A stretch of 11,648 bases of DNA from Bacteriovoracaceae bacterium (GTDB lineage: Bacteria > Bdellovibrionota > Bacteriovoracia > Bacteriovoracales > Bacteriovoracaceae): NCBI GenBank assembly GCA_947440875.1, contig CANETG010000064.1, positions 1-11,648 on the forward strand, read 5' to 3'. Each line of letters starts with the position of its first letter. Within the stretch, counting starts at the first letter, position 1. The notes below the pieces were generated by a model, which worked only from the letters and a program-made list of their open reading frames with translations, was not told the DNA's origin and made no database searches. This document shows, one piece after another, positions 1 through 6,433 of this stretch. Position numbers and translations under genes: made by a program.

Positions 1-418
1 GGTGACCCTCATCGATATTCTTCTGAATATGTGCCATGTCGGCTTCGCGGCGAATGAGTCTTCGAAGAGGGGCAGTATCCAGGAGATGGTTGGCATCACT
101 TCCGCTCGTCGTGAGTCCCCCAAAAACAGTTCCTCCGATCCACTTCATCCCAATTTCAGAAAGAGATTTTGCGCGAACGTCATAAACGTTGTCTGGTTTA
201 ATACGCTTCCAAAGATCAACTAAGTTTTCAGTCGCCACGTCCCAGTTTTCGGCGTGGCTAGCAAGGTAAGTTGCATTAATTGCCCCAGCAGAATTCCCTG
301 CGATCACATCAAAAAGCTTATTTTTTGACCCTACGATCTCATAGAGCGCGCGGACGACACCCGCTTGGTAAGCAGCGCGTGCCCCACCGCCGGTCATGAC
401 TAATCCAACCTTCTTCAT
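1..418 (-). CDS. Patatin-like phospholipase, N-terminal part (cut by window edge)
   Basis: Reading leftward from the ATG at 418, 139 codons stay open to the window edge, so the C-terminal part is missing. The N-terminus has the patatin hallmarks: a glycine-rich oxyanion-hole loop GGGARAAYQAG (residues 10-20) and the nucleophile elbow G-N-S-A-G (41-45) with Ser43 as the expected catalytic serine. The catalytic Asp of the Ser-Asp dyad would lie beyond the window. Family members hydrolyse acyl chains from phospholipids or neutral lipids; the substrate cannot be told here. There is no signal peptide, so the protein is probably cytosolic or membrane-peripheral. The gene is divergent from the SDR gene, with 61 bp between them. 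No Shine-Dalgarno sequence precedes the ATG, but a perfect TATAAT sits 6 nt upstream, suggesting a leaderless mRNA. The family call is firm from the two motifs in the correct order and spacing. Confidence 0.88.
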   Translation of the reverse strand, partial: MKKVGLVMTGGGARAAYQAGVVRALYEIVGSKNKLFDVIAGNSAGAINATYLASHAENWDVATENLVDLWKRIKPDNVYDVRAKSLSEIGMKWIGGTVFGGLTTSGSDANHLLDTAPLRRLIRREADMAHIQKNIDEGH

Positions 419-424
419 GCTTCT

Positions 425-430
425 ATTATA
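425..430 (-). promoter_or_regulatory. Perfect TATAAT -10 box for the patatin-like gene
   Basis: On the minus strand the sequence is TATAAT followed by 6 nt and then the ATG at 418. Transcription normally starts about 7 nt after the -10 box, which would be the A of the start codon, so the message would be leaderless. No good -35 hexamer is visible at 16-18 nt upstream. The promoter call is inferred from the hexamer and from the absence of a ribosome binding site. Confidence 0.5.
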
Positions 431-479
431 CCGTGAAAACAGGTAAAATGACGTAATTCTCATTTCAAAAGGCTGTCTC

Positions 480-1388
480 ATGAAAGTTCTCGTCACTGGT
501 GCTTCAGGCTTTGTCGGTCGTCGGTTGGTTGCCCAGCTTCTTCAGAAAAAAATCGAAGTCGTGGTCCTCACAAGGAACCTCCCGAAAGCTGTCATCATCC
601 TGGGTTCTGAGTGCAAATATGTTCAGTGGATGGACATGAGTGTCCAGCCTTCTCCCGACGTTTTTAATGGGGTGGATGTCGTGGTGAATTTGATGGGTGA
701 AAACATCGGTGGAAAGAAATGGGATGAAGCACAGAAGAAAAAAATCTACGATTCAAGAATTAATACCACAAGACTTTTAGTTGATGCCATCAGAGCTCTT
801 CCCAAAAAACCACGGGCCCTGATCAACGCTTCGGCAGTTGGTATCTATGGTAACCGCGGTGATGAGACAATTGATGAGAATGCAACTTCGGGGAATGATT
901 TCCTCGCTGGTGTTTGTAAAGATTGGGAAACAGAGGCGAATAAAGCTCTTGATCTCAAGATGCGTGTTGTCCTTATGAGGACAGGGGTTGTTCTTGGAAA
1001 AGGCGGCGGGGCACTCACGAAAATGCTTCCCATCTTTAAACTTGGTCTAGGTGGTCGCTTAGGCACTGGCAAACAGTACATGAGCTGGATTCACGTTGAT
1101 GATCTCGCTGCGATGTATGTTCATGCTGTCACTGAGGAATCAATGTCTGGTCCATTCAACGCCACGTCTCCTTATCCCGCGACTAATACTGAATTCACGA
1201 AAGCTCTCGGAAAACGCCTCAAGCGTCCAACACTCTTTCCAGCTCCGGCGCTTGCGATCAAGACAGCTCTTGGAGAAATGTCGACGATTGTTCTCGATGG
1301 ACAGAAAGTCATTCCTGCGAAATTCAAGGATATGAAGTTTCAGTTTAAATCTGCCACACTCGAAAAAACTCTCAAAGAAACCGTTTAG
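480..1388 (+). CDS. TIGR01777/YfcH-type SDR-family NAD(P)-dependent epimerase/oxidoreductase
   Basis: A 302-residue protein of the extended short-chain dehydrogenase type. The Rossmann loop G-A-S-G-F-V-G is at residues 7-13, right after the first beta strand. NLMGENI (70-76), INASAVGIYG (115-124) and the SWIHVDDLA segment (202-210) are typical of the YfcH/TIGR01777 subfamily. The C-terminal DUF1731-like tail runs from about 248 to 296 (PAPALAIKTALGEMS, then LDGQKVIPAKF). Family members are about 295-305 residues, so this is full length. The physiological substrate of the family is not settled; in other bacteria homologues lie near cell-division or photolyase genes. The start is supported by AAAAGG ending 7 nt before the ATG. 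It is divergent from the patatin gene and its stop lies 2 nt before a REP-like element, with no intrinsic terminator between. The family call is strong and the reaction unknown. Confidence 0.9.
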   Translation: MKVLVTGASGFVGRRLVAQLLQKKIEVVVLTRNLPKAVIILGSECKYVQWMDMSVQPSPDVFNGVDVVVNLMGENIGGKKWDEAQKKKIYDSRINTTRLLVDAIRALPKKPRALINASAVGIYGNRGDETIDENATSGNDFLAGVCKDWETEANKALDLKMRVVLMRTGVVLGKGGGALTKMLPIFKLGLGGRLGTGKQYMSWIHVDDLAAMYVHAVTEESMSGPFNATSPYPATNTEFTKALGKRLKRPTLFPAPALAIKTALGEMSTIVLDGQKVIPAKFKDMKFQFKSATLEKTLKETV

Positions 1389-1390
1389 GG

Positions 1391-1503
1391 CGTAGGTTCC
1401 AGCATACCTGTGGCTGTCGCCTGCGTCTAACGCAGGTAGTTACTGGTCATGTGCGAGTACAGGTATGCTGGAACCTACGACGACAGGTATGCTGGAACCT
1501 ACG
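1391..1503. repeat. REP-like element: one direct and two inverted 21-nt copies around a hairpin
   Basis: Copy 1 (1391-1411) contains AGGTTCCAGCATACCT. Copies 2 (1459-1479) and 3 (1483-1503) are its perfect 21-nt reverse complement. Copies 2 and 3 form a tandem with a 24-nt period. The 47 nt between copies 1 and 2 contain a perfect 7-bp stem with a 3-nt loop (CCTGCGT-cta-ACGCAGG, 1420-1436). Each copy also has short internal complementarity (AGGT/ACCT). Folded, the element would be a long outer stem (copy 1 with copy 2) crowned by the inner hairpin. It lies exactly between two convergent genes and has no T-tract, so it is not a classical intrinsic terminator. The arrangement resembles REP doublets (REPIN/BIME) that are spread by RAYT transposases in other bacteria. 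No RAYT gene is in the window. Confidence 0.85.
1420..1436. repeat. Inner 7-bp hairpin of the REP-like element
   Basis: CCTGCGT (1420-1426) and ACGCAGG (1430-1436) are perfect complements separated by CTA. The hairpin is nested between the inverted 21-nt arms, giving the whole element a cruciform or clover-like fold. Confidence 0.7.
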
Positions 1504-2935
1504 AGAGCTTGATGATGACTTGTTTTAATTTGGTCATCTCTTCGATAGCGTATTTCACTCCACCCATGCCTAGTCCTGCGAGTCCATGACCTCCGAAAGG
1601 CATCCAATCCACACGGATAGCATTGTGGTTGTTCACGACCATCGTCATGGTGGAAATTTTTTGCGAAAGGTTGAGAGCGGCCTTGATGTCGTGAGTGTAA
1701 AGACATGCTTCGAAAGGAAATTCATTCGTGTTGAGATAGTTCACGAGTTCTTCTTCATCTTCAAAACTATTGAGACACACCACCGGTCCGAACGCTTCGT
1801 TCATCATGATCGATGAGTCACGAGGAACATCAGCAAGAACTGTGGGAGTGAGAAACTGTTTCGCATTCCCTTGAACTTCGTTCCCGCAGAGAAGTTTTCC
1901 TCCCCTCTTGACCGCTTCATCAATCTCTTTTTTTATGCGGACAACTTCCTCCGGACGAATAAGAGGGCCAACCTCTGTCGTCTCATCCATCGCGGTTCCG
2001 GTTTTAAGTTTTTTTGCTCTCTGAACGAACTCATTTTTAAACACTTCAAAAATATTTCGGTGAATGAAAATTCTTTGAGTCGAAATACAAACCTGGCCCG
2101 CGTGATAAAAAGAACTTCGCAGTAACTGTGGAATCGCCTCGCGAAGATCAGCATCTTCTCTGAGAATCGCAGCCGCCTGTCCACCATGTTCCATAGAAAT
2201 CCGCGTGCCAGAGGCAATTTTTCTTCGCATCTCCCAGCCCACTTTCGCAGAACCGATGAAGCCCACAAACGCAAACGCAGGACTCGTGAGAAGTTTTTCG
2301 ACTTGCTCTGTGCTCGCTGTGAAAACCATCATGCACTCAGCTGGGAGTCCTGCTCTTCGAAACATTTCCTCAAGAATAAATGCTGTAACTGGGGTCGCCG
2401 AAGAGGGCTTCAGGACAACCATGTTACCCGCGGCGATGGCGGTCGCAGTCTGGTGAGCAAGATTATTCAAAGGATGATTAAAAGCAGAGATCGCCAGTAC
2501 CGGACCGATGGGTTCTCTGGTCGTAAAACTGAGATGTCCTTTTCCCGATTCCGTTCGGTCCATGGGAATAGTTTCTCCGTGAAGGCGCCAGCATTCTTCC
2601 GCACAAATTTCGAAAGTATCCTTGGCGCGAGTGACTTCCACGATCGCATCTTTTAAAGGTTTTCCCCCTTCGCGAGCAATAAGAAGGGCGAGTTGATCAG
2701 CATTCTTTCCGATCTCAGATGCGACCCCTTTGAGAATCCTGATTTTCTCTGAAGCTGATACCGCTCTCATCTTTTTCTGCCCCGATTTCACCAGTGAGAG
2801 GATTTTCTCTGTGTCTTCGGCCGTCCCAAATTGGACTTTAGCAAAAGGAAGGAGATCATTAGGGGAGGTAATGTCTCTCAATTCTCCAATTGAAGAAGTG
2901 AAATTTAATAGATACTGCGACTTCAGGGGAAACAT
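1499..2935 (-). CDS. NAD(P)-dependent aldehyde dehydrogenase family protein
   Basis: A 478-residue, full-length ALDH-fold protein oxidising an aldehyde to the acid (or acyl phosphate) with NAD(P)+. Visible active-site elements are: oxyanion Asn153 in A-F-N-H-P; cofactor-binding Lys176 in V-L-K-P-S; the G-S-A-K-V-G loop (228-233); general-base Glu249 in M-E-H-G-G (the family norm is E-L-G-G); catalytic Cys283 in G-Q-V-C-I-S; and Glu380/Phe382 in N-E-A-F-G-P. The FNHPLN and GQVCIS wording resembles the lactaldehyde / non-phosphorylating GAPDH / phosphonoacetaldehyde dehydrogenase branch, but the substrate cannot be assigned. The ATG at 2935 is supported by GGAAGG ending 6 nt upstream. Its TAG stop (1501-1499) lies inside copy 3 of the REP-like element. 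It is divergent from the lipoprotein gene at 2971, with a 35-bp gap. Confidence 0.93.
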   Translation of the reverse strand: MFPLKSQYLLNFTSSIGELRDITSPNDLLPFAKVQFGTAEDTEKILSLVKSGQKKMRAVSASEKIRILKGVASEIGKNADQLALLIAREGGKPLKDAIVEVTRAKDTFEICAEECWRLHGETIPMDRTESGKGHLSFTTREPIGPVLAISAFNHPLNNLAHQTATAIAAGNMVVLKPSSATPVTAFILEEMFRRAGLPAECMMVFTASTEQVEKLLTSPAFAFVGFIGSAKVGWEMRRKIASGTRISMEHGGQAAAILREDADLREAIPQLLRSSFYHAGQVCISTQRIFIHRNIFEVFKNEFVQRAKKLKTGTAMDETTEVGPLIRPEEVVRIKKEIDEAVKRGGKLLCGNEVQGNAKQFLTPTVLADVPRDSSIMMNEAFGPVVCLNSFEDEEELVNYLNTNEFPFEACLYTHDIKAALNLSQKISTMTMVVNNHNAIRVDWMPFGGHGLAGLGMGGVKYAIEEMTKLKQVIIKLS

Positions 2936-2936
2936 A

Positions 2937-2964
2937 TTGTCCTTCCGCTCATTTGGTTTAACAT
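2937..2964 (+). promoter_or_regulatory. Candidate promoter TTGTCC-16-TAACAT for the 2971 lipoprotein
   Basis: TTGTCC (2937-2942, four of six consensus bases) and TAACAT (2959-2964, four of six) are 16 nt apart. The -10 box ends 6 nt before the ATG at 2971, so transcription would begin at the start codon itself. The lipoprotein gene has no proper Shine-Dalgarno sequence, which fits a leaderless message. The call is weak on hexamer quality and rests on spacing. Confidence 0.3.
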
Positions 2965-2970
2965 AGAGAG

Positions 2971-3348
2971 ATGAGACTTTTCATTTTCCCACTTTTCATT
3001 TCTCTGTCCATACTGAGCGCATCTTGCACAAAAGAAGTCAGGTATACGAAAGAGGACCTTCTGAAAAAAGCAAAGTCAGCAGACTCGACGGTCCAATTCA
3101 TCCTTCCCAAATCAATAAATGAAGGAATTAGCTGTTCCAATTACTCTGAAGGATGTGTGTCAGGTCACACCGTGAAAGTGAGAAACCTAGATCTCATCGC
3201 TGTGGAGTTTTTGACCGAAGAGCAGGCCAAGTATGCGGCAAAAAAAATTAGAGGTTACTACGTCGGAAACTGGATTTTTGACGACGTGACAGGAGAGCCG
3301 ATCCTTGAAGAATTTGTCTCACGCGCCCTCGACGCTAAGAAGCCTTAA
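2971..3348 (+). CDS. Small predicted lipoprotein, function unknown
   Basis: A 125-residue protein with a hydrophobic N-terminus (residues 2-18) followed by Ser-Ala-Ser-Cys19, a relaxed lipobox, so Cys19 is the likely acylated residue. The mature part is about 107 residues. It has two further cysteines (Cys55 and Cys62) that could form a short disulfide loop, and a segment LTEEQAKYAAKKIRGYYVGNWIFDDVTGEP (residues about 80-109) that reads like a small alpha/beta domain. I do not recognise the family. The ATG at 2971 is the first in frame and starts the signal peptide. The gene is divergent from the aldehyde dehydrogenase, and its 3' end overlaps the convergent globin gene by 30 bp. It is likely anchored to the outer membrane or the periplasmic face of the inner membrane. 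Confidence 0.75.
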   Translation: MRLFIFPLFISLSILSASCTKEVRYTKEDLLKKAKSADSTVQFILPKSINEGISCSNYSEGCVSGHTVKVRNLDLIAVEFLTEEQAKYAAKKIRGYYVGNWIFDDVTGEPILEEFVSRALDAKKP

Positions 3349-3696
3349 AAAAAGCGCCTCGAAAAAAACGAGTTTATTTCGCCATTCATGGGAGAGATCT
3401 TTCATCTCCGGATGAATGGCAGTCATCTCCTCGAGAGTCTTCCGAAAAAGAACGAGCCAACGACCAACCTCTCCTTTTTTTATCTTAAGTGCCAGATGGA
3501 GCTTAGTGACGTCGAATGGTTGCAGGAGTTTTCGCTCCGTTTTCCCAAGGAGCTGGAGATCCCAAAAGGATGCTATCCGTGGAATGTGTTCTTCGAAATC
3601 ATGGATGACTCGAAAATGATAACCGATCAAGACATCATTTTTAGCCTTCTGATAAAATGACTCTACGACGGTAAAGATCCATTCTGTTTCAGTCAT
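3319..3696 (-). CDS. Group III truncated hemoglobin-like protein
   Basis: A 125-residue protein with the 2-on-2 globin pattern of group III truncated hemoglobins (such as Campylobacter Ctb): FYQKAKND then IGYHF (residues 14-28), H-I-P-R-I-A-S-F-W (37-45), L-L-G (49-51), T-K-L-H-L-A-L (64-70) and W-L-V-L-F (80-84). By alignment from memory, Tyr15 is B10, His37 is E7, His67 is the proximal heme ligand F8 and Trp80 is G8. All the usual group III distal residues are therefore present and heme binding is likely. The expected role is binding or redox chemistry of O2, NO or peroxide in the cytosol. It is the last gene of the five-gene operon. Its ATG overlaps the preceding TGA (ATGA). The C-terminus runs 30 bp into the convergent lipoprotein gene and passes two T7 runs, so the exact end deserves care. 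Confidence 0.78.
   Translation of the reverse strand: MTETEWIFTVVESFYQKAKNDVLIGYHFRVIHDFEEHIPRIASFWDLQLLGKTERKLLQPFDVTKLHLALKIKKGEVGRWLVLFRKTLEEMTAIHPEMKDLSHEWRNKLVFFEALFLRLLSVEGA
3358..3379 (+). terminator. Weak intrinsic terminator after the lipoprotein
   Basis: CTCG (3358-3361), a seven-A loop and CGAG (3369-3372) form a short 4-bp stem followed by TTTATTT, starting 10 nt after the lipoprotein stop. The same bases code for residues near the C-terminus of the convergent globin. The stem is short, so efficiency is doubtful. Confidence 0.35.
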
Positions 3697-4715
3697 ACTG
3701 AATCCGTGAGGCCTTCAAGACTTGAGTAAAAGACTTCGAGGACTTCTTTGGTTTGGAAGCCTTGGAGAGTGAAATATTCGAGGTCTTTTTTGTCATTGAA
3801 GGTGAGTTTGACACCCGACTTCATAATGTGACAGCGACGAGCTTTGTCGAGATCGTGGAATTTAAGTAGTACGTACTGAAGATACATCTGATCATTTACG
3901 ATGGCGTTTTCAGCAGCCTCGAAAGGATAAGGCTCAAAGAAATAATTACCATCTTTGCCTGGAACCATAAGAATACAGCCTAGAATCTTTTTTTCTTTTT
4001 CAAAAGTCAGGATGGTGGCACTCCAGGATGCCCACAGAGTGAGTTCTTCGGTGGAAAAAGGAAGCTCAAGCTCCGGTGCGGGGAGAGAGAAGTCTCCCAT
4101 GTTCACATGCCCAGAATCCGATAGGCGTTTCCATTCCGTTTTGATTTCTTTTTTAGTCTCTGGGGATAGTCCGTTCAAGTAATCTTGGTAGGTCTTGGAT
4201 GACTTAGAGAGAGATTCTAGAACGAAGCGACTGCTTGTCTTCTTAGACTGAGAATTCTGTAACTTAAAATTCTGAAAATCTTTGAGGAGATGAAACTCAT
4301 GAGCAACGATGTCCTTGCGTGATTCGTAGTCAGAAATAATATTTTGCATTTTCTCTGTGCCACTTCTGACAAATTTCGGATCAAAGAGACAGGCACCACT
4401 GTTGCCTCCGAAAACATTCCAGATTGCTTGGCGCCAATGGAGATGCTCTTTTTCCCAAAAACAAATTTTTTGTGCGAACGTGAGAAGGGGTTTAGAGGGA
4501 ACACTTCGGAGACACACTTGTCCAAATCCAATGGGAGTATTTTGAGTCGGTCCAAAAAAAAGAAAATAAGTATAGAGATCCGTGACGGGGGATCCGTCTT
4601 GAGCGCGTTCAATGAAATGGAAGTTTGGCACTTCTTCTTTGAGAAGAAGCTCAATACTCGGAATGAACTCCGGATCAATTTCATGAAGTGAGTGGAATTT
4701 CTGTACAATGATCAT
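3693..4715 (-). CDS. FemAB/GNAT-like acyltransferase-type protein (tentative)
   Basis: A 340-residue cytosolic protein. The start is taken at the ATG at 4715 because it forms TAATG with the stop of the preceding gene. An in-frame ATG at 4757 would lie 42 nt inside that gene. The segment YQDYLNGLSPETKKEIK (residues 176-192) followed by EWKRLSDSG resembles the W-x-x-Y-L-x-x-L-S-x-x-x-R-x-x-I-R motif of FemAB/BioF2-like acyltransferases. The C-terminus (HIMKSGVKLTFNDKKDLEYF, then LQGFQ) reads like the last strand and helix of a GNAT domain. There is no signal peptide or membrane segment. If right, it transfers an acyl or aminoacyl group to an unknown acceptor. Its TGA overlaps the globin start by 4 nt, so the two are translationally coupled. 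The family call is only suggestive. Confidence 0.6.
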   Translation of the reverse strand: MIIVQKFHSLHEIDPEFIPSIELLLKEEVPNFHFIERAQDGSPVTDLYTYFLFFGPTQNTPIGFGQVCLRSVPSKPLLTFAQKICFWEKEHLHWRQAIWNVFGGNSGACLFDPKFVRSGTEKMQNIISDYESRKDIVAHEFHLLKDFQNFKLQNSQSKKTSSRFVLESLSKSSKTYQDYLNGLSPETKKEIKTEWKRLSDSGHVNMGDFSLPAPELELPFSTEELTLWASWSATILTFEKEKKILGCILMVPGKDGNYFFEPYPFEAAENAIVNDQMYLQYVLLKFHDLDKARRCHIMKSGVKLTFNDKKDLEYFTLQGFQTKEVLEVFYSSLEGLTDSV

Positions 4716-5119
4716 TAGGGTTTTATGTCTCCGCCGCAAAAGGGACAGAGTTTCCAAAATTGAAGATCAATGATTTTTCCACAACCGCACTCGTAGTCAT
4801 GAGTAAATTCTTCGAGAGATTCTCCGAGGACGAAAATGTCGGGCCTCATGGCGCGAATCGTGAGCGAGTTTGCCTTATACCCCCCTGGAACGAGGGGATC
4901 CGTTTTAAAGGCAGCAGGGCCAATACTTTCATCCACGCGGATATTGACTTGGATATCGTCTCGCGCATTAAGATCGTAAGCGGGAAGGCCGGCGAGATTA
5001 TCGAGTTCGCGGATTATCCTGAGGGCTTCTTCAGGGTTTTTGAGGTTCAGGTTTTTCAAATCGCCTCCAGCGACGTTCGAGGAGAGTGATGAGCTCTCTG
5101 ACGGACCTTTGATGGGCAT
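4715..5119 (-). CDS. Small protein with C-terminal CxC...CxxC zinc ribbon, function unknown
   Basis: From the ATG at 5119 this is 134 residues. The C-terminus carries C-G-C-G-K (Cys111, Cys113) and C-P-F-C-G-G (Cys125, Cys128), a compact zinc-ribbon arrangement. The preceding part (NPEEALRIIRELDNLAGLPA, then a strand-rich stretch) is soluble and charged. I recognise no wider family. The start is uncertain: the ATG at 5119 gives an 89-nt out-of-frame overlap with the preceding gene and lacks a clear ribosome site. A TTG at 5059, four bases after a GGAGG, would give 114 residues and a 29-nt overlap. The first 20 residues from the ATG are Ser/Gly-rich and look less protein-like, which mildly favours the TTG. 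The stop TAA overlaps the next ATG by one base (TAATG). Confidence 0.7.
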   Translation of the reverse strand: MPIKGPSESSSLSSNVAGGDLKNLNLKNPEEALRIIRELDNLAGLPAYDLNARDDIQVNIRVDESIGPAAFKTDPLVPGGYKANSLTIRAMRPDIFVLGESLEEFTHDYECGCGKIIDLQFWKLCPFCGGDIKP

Positions 5120-5588
5120 TAAACCATTTCCATGGTGCTGGCTTGATTTTATCAAATTCGCTGAGAAAATACACGCCTTGGTTACCGCATTCTTCAATCG
5201 TCCGGAGAGTCCATTCAACGATTTCAGGATTCGAGTGACGGAGCAGGCGCTTTAGCGTTTCCAAGAAATCGAACTCGAGGCGATTGCCCTTGTTAAAGCG
5301 TGCCTGGAGAATATGTTTTCGAGAGGCATTTAAGGCAAAAACTATGATGTGATCAGGAAAATCGGAATTCAGCAGGGAAAGAAGTTCCATCTCAAAGCCC
5401 TGCTCCGGCATTGTGGAGTGCTCTATGAGGCAGAGAACCTTCTCGAGATTGGAAGTGTTTTTTGTTTCGCGATTTAATTTAAGAAGATAAAAGAGCTCTT
5501 CAATTTCATCCGGAGTGAATCTCGTCAGACCGCGATGGCCTAAAGAAATTCCTTCCATAATTTTATGATATCTTTCGTCGAGATTCAT
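5031..5588 (-). CDS. Helical HEAT-repeat-like protein, function unknown
   Basis: A 185-residue protein, apparently all-helical and soluble. Segments such as EIEELFYLLKLNRETKNTSN, LEFDFLETLKRLLRHSNPEI and VEWTLRTIEECGNQ (roughly residues 28-47, 103-122 and 123-136) have the amphipathic helix-turn-helix rhythm and the H-x-N-P-E-I-V-E-W turn seen in HEAT/armadillo-like repeats, which act as protein-binding scaffolds. There is no signal peptide, metal motif or catalytic signature. The ATG at 5588 shares its A with the TAA of the upstream lipoprotein gene (TAATG) and lacks a good ribosome site, so it probably depends on translational reinitiation. Its 3' end overlaps the zinc-ribbon gene out of frame. 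A role as partner of the next gene is an inference from the overlap alone. Confidence 0.7.
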   Translation of the reverse strand: MNLDERYHKIMEGISLGHRGLTRFTPDEIEELFYLLKLNRETKNTSNLEKVLCLIEHSTMPEQGFEMELLSLLNSDFPDHIIVFALNASRKHILQARFNKGNRLEFDFLETLKRLLRHSNPEIVEWTLRTIEECGNQGVYFLSEFDKIKPAPWKWFNAHQRSVRELITLLERRWRRFEKPEPQKP

Positions 5589-6433
5589 TACAGTGAAGCC
5601 GCACCTATACAGCGAACCTGTCGAAGTTCGGTCAACGCCGCTTTCTCCAGAGTTCCCTGGGCCTGATTATAAGTCCAAGCCTCGCTTCTGTTGAGCGATG
5701 CTGAGTTCATGGTCGCGGTCCAAAAAGAAAGGCCTGCTGTTTTCAATACAAATCTAAGTCCGTTGAGATCAGCTTGGAGAAAATCATTTCTCGTCGGTAG
5801 TCTCCACTTGATACCAAGAAGACCGAGAAGTGATTTTCCGACACAATTTGGATTTGTTCCAAGAGTTTGACAGTTCACACCGGGACCAGTTTCGCTGTTC
5901 CCTGAGGCGTTACACCAATTGCCAGTTTCCAAAATGTCTGACCAGATGTGACCGGTGCGAAGATCAATCCACATTTCGACGTTGCCAATTTTGGCTACCA
6001 ATTTCCAAATCGATTCTCCTGATGAACTATTGAGATAATTCCAGGCCGCTCTGGCCCCATTGATACGACTACAATCGTCGATTCTGCTATTGATAGATGT
6101 GTTGGGGCCTGCTCCACAGTCAAAGAGTGGGCGACCGAGCCATGTGCGAGAGCGGATGTTTCTGGTTTCTGTCCCTTCATCGTCGAGCGCCATCAAAGGG
6201 ACCGTTCTATAACTAAGGGGCAAAGAACCAGCGACGATTTCATTAATTTCAGCGTGGCTTTCGAGAAGACCGACTTCAGGAGATCTGTGGAGGTGAGAAG
6301 GAACTAAAAATGTATCGGTTGTAATACCTGGAGTATCGGTCTCAACCAAAGTCCGTCTTTTTCCACCAACGTCATCGCCACAACTGAGGATAGTTGTGAT
6401 AAACACTAAGGTCGTCAGAAAATATAACTTCAT
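5588..6433 (-). CDS. Lipoprotein with C-terminal DUF1566/Lcl-type domain
   Basis: A 281-residue protein from the ATG at 6433, preceded by AGG with 5-nt spacing. An in-frame GTG two codons earlier would overlap that ribosome site and is rejected. The N-terminal signal (residues 2-17) ends in Ile-Leu-Ser-Cys18, a lipobox followed by Gly-Asp-Asp. A low-complexity linker follows, with a DUF1566/Lcl-like domain at about 138-277. Its marks are VEMWIDLRTGHIWSD (152-166), NWCNASGN (172-179), WRLPTRNDF (210-218), FWTATM (237-242) and V-R-C-I-G (273-277). Domains of this kind occur in surface or fimbrial-type proteins of many Gram-negatives, and in numerous paralogues in Bdellovibrio-like genomes as I recall. 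Eight-odd cysteines in the mature part suggest disulfides. It is the first gene of the operon and the only exported product in it. Confidence 0.82.
   Translation of the reverse strand: MKLYFLTTLVFITTILSCGDDVGGKRRTLVETDTPGITTDTFLVPSHLHRSPEVGLLESHAEINEIVAGSLPLSYRTVPLMALDDEGTETRNIRSRTWLGRPLFDCGAGPNTSINSRIDDCSRINGARAAWNYLNSSSGESIWKLVAKIGNVEMWIDLRTGHIWSDILETGNWCNASGNSETGPGVNCQTLGTNPNCVGKSLLGLLGIKWRLPTRNDFLQADLNGLRFVLKTAGLSFWTATMNSASLNRSEAWTYNQAQGTLEKAALTELRQVRCIGAASL

Noticed and set aside
1440..1706. Minus-strand open frame ending in a repeated VVVGSSIPV-type peptide
   Set aside because: It is the REP-like tandem read in one frame, running into an antiparallel frame of the aldehyde dehydrogenase; there is no coding support.
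4217..4708. Minus-strand open frame of 163 codons inside the FemAB/GNAT-like gene
   Set aside because: It is Phe/Ser/Lys-rich shadow coding in another frame of a gene whose both ends are fixed by overlapping stop/start junctions.
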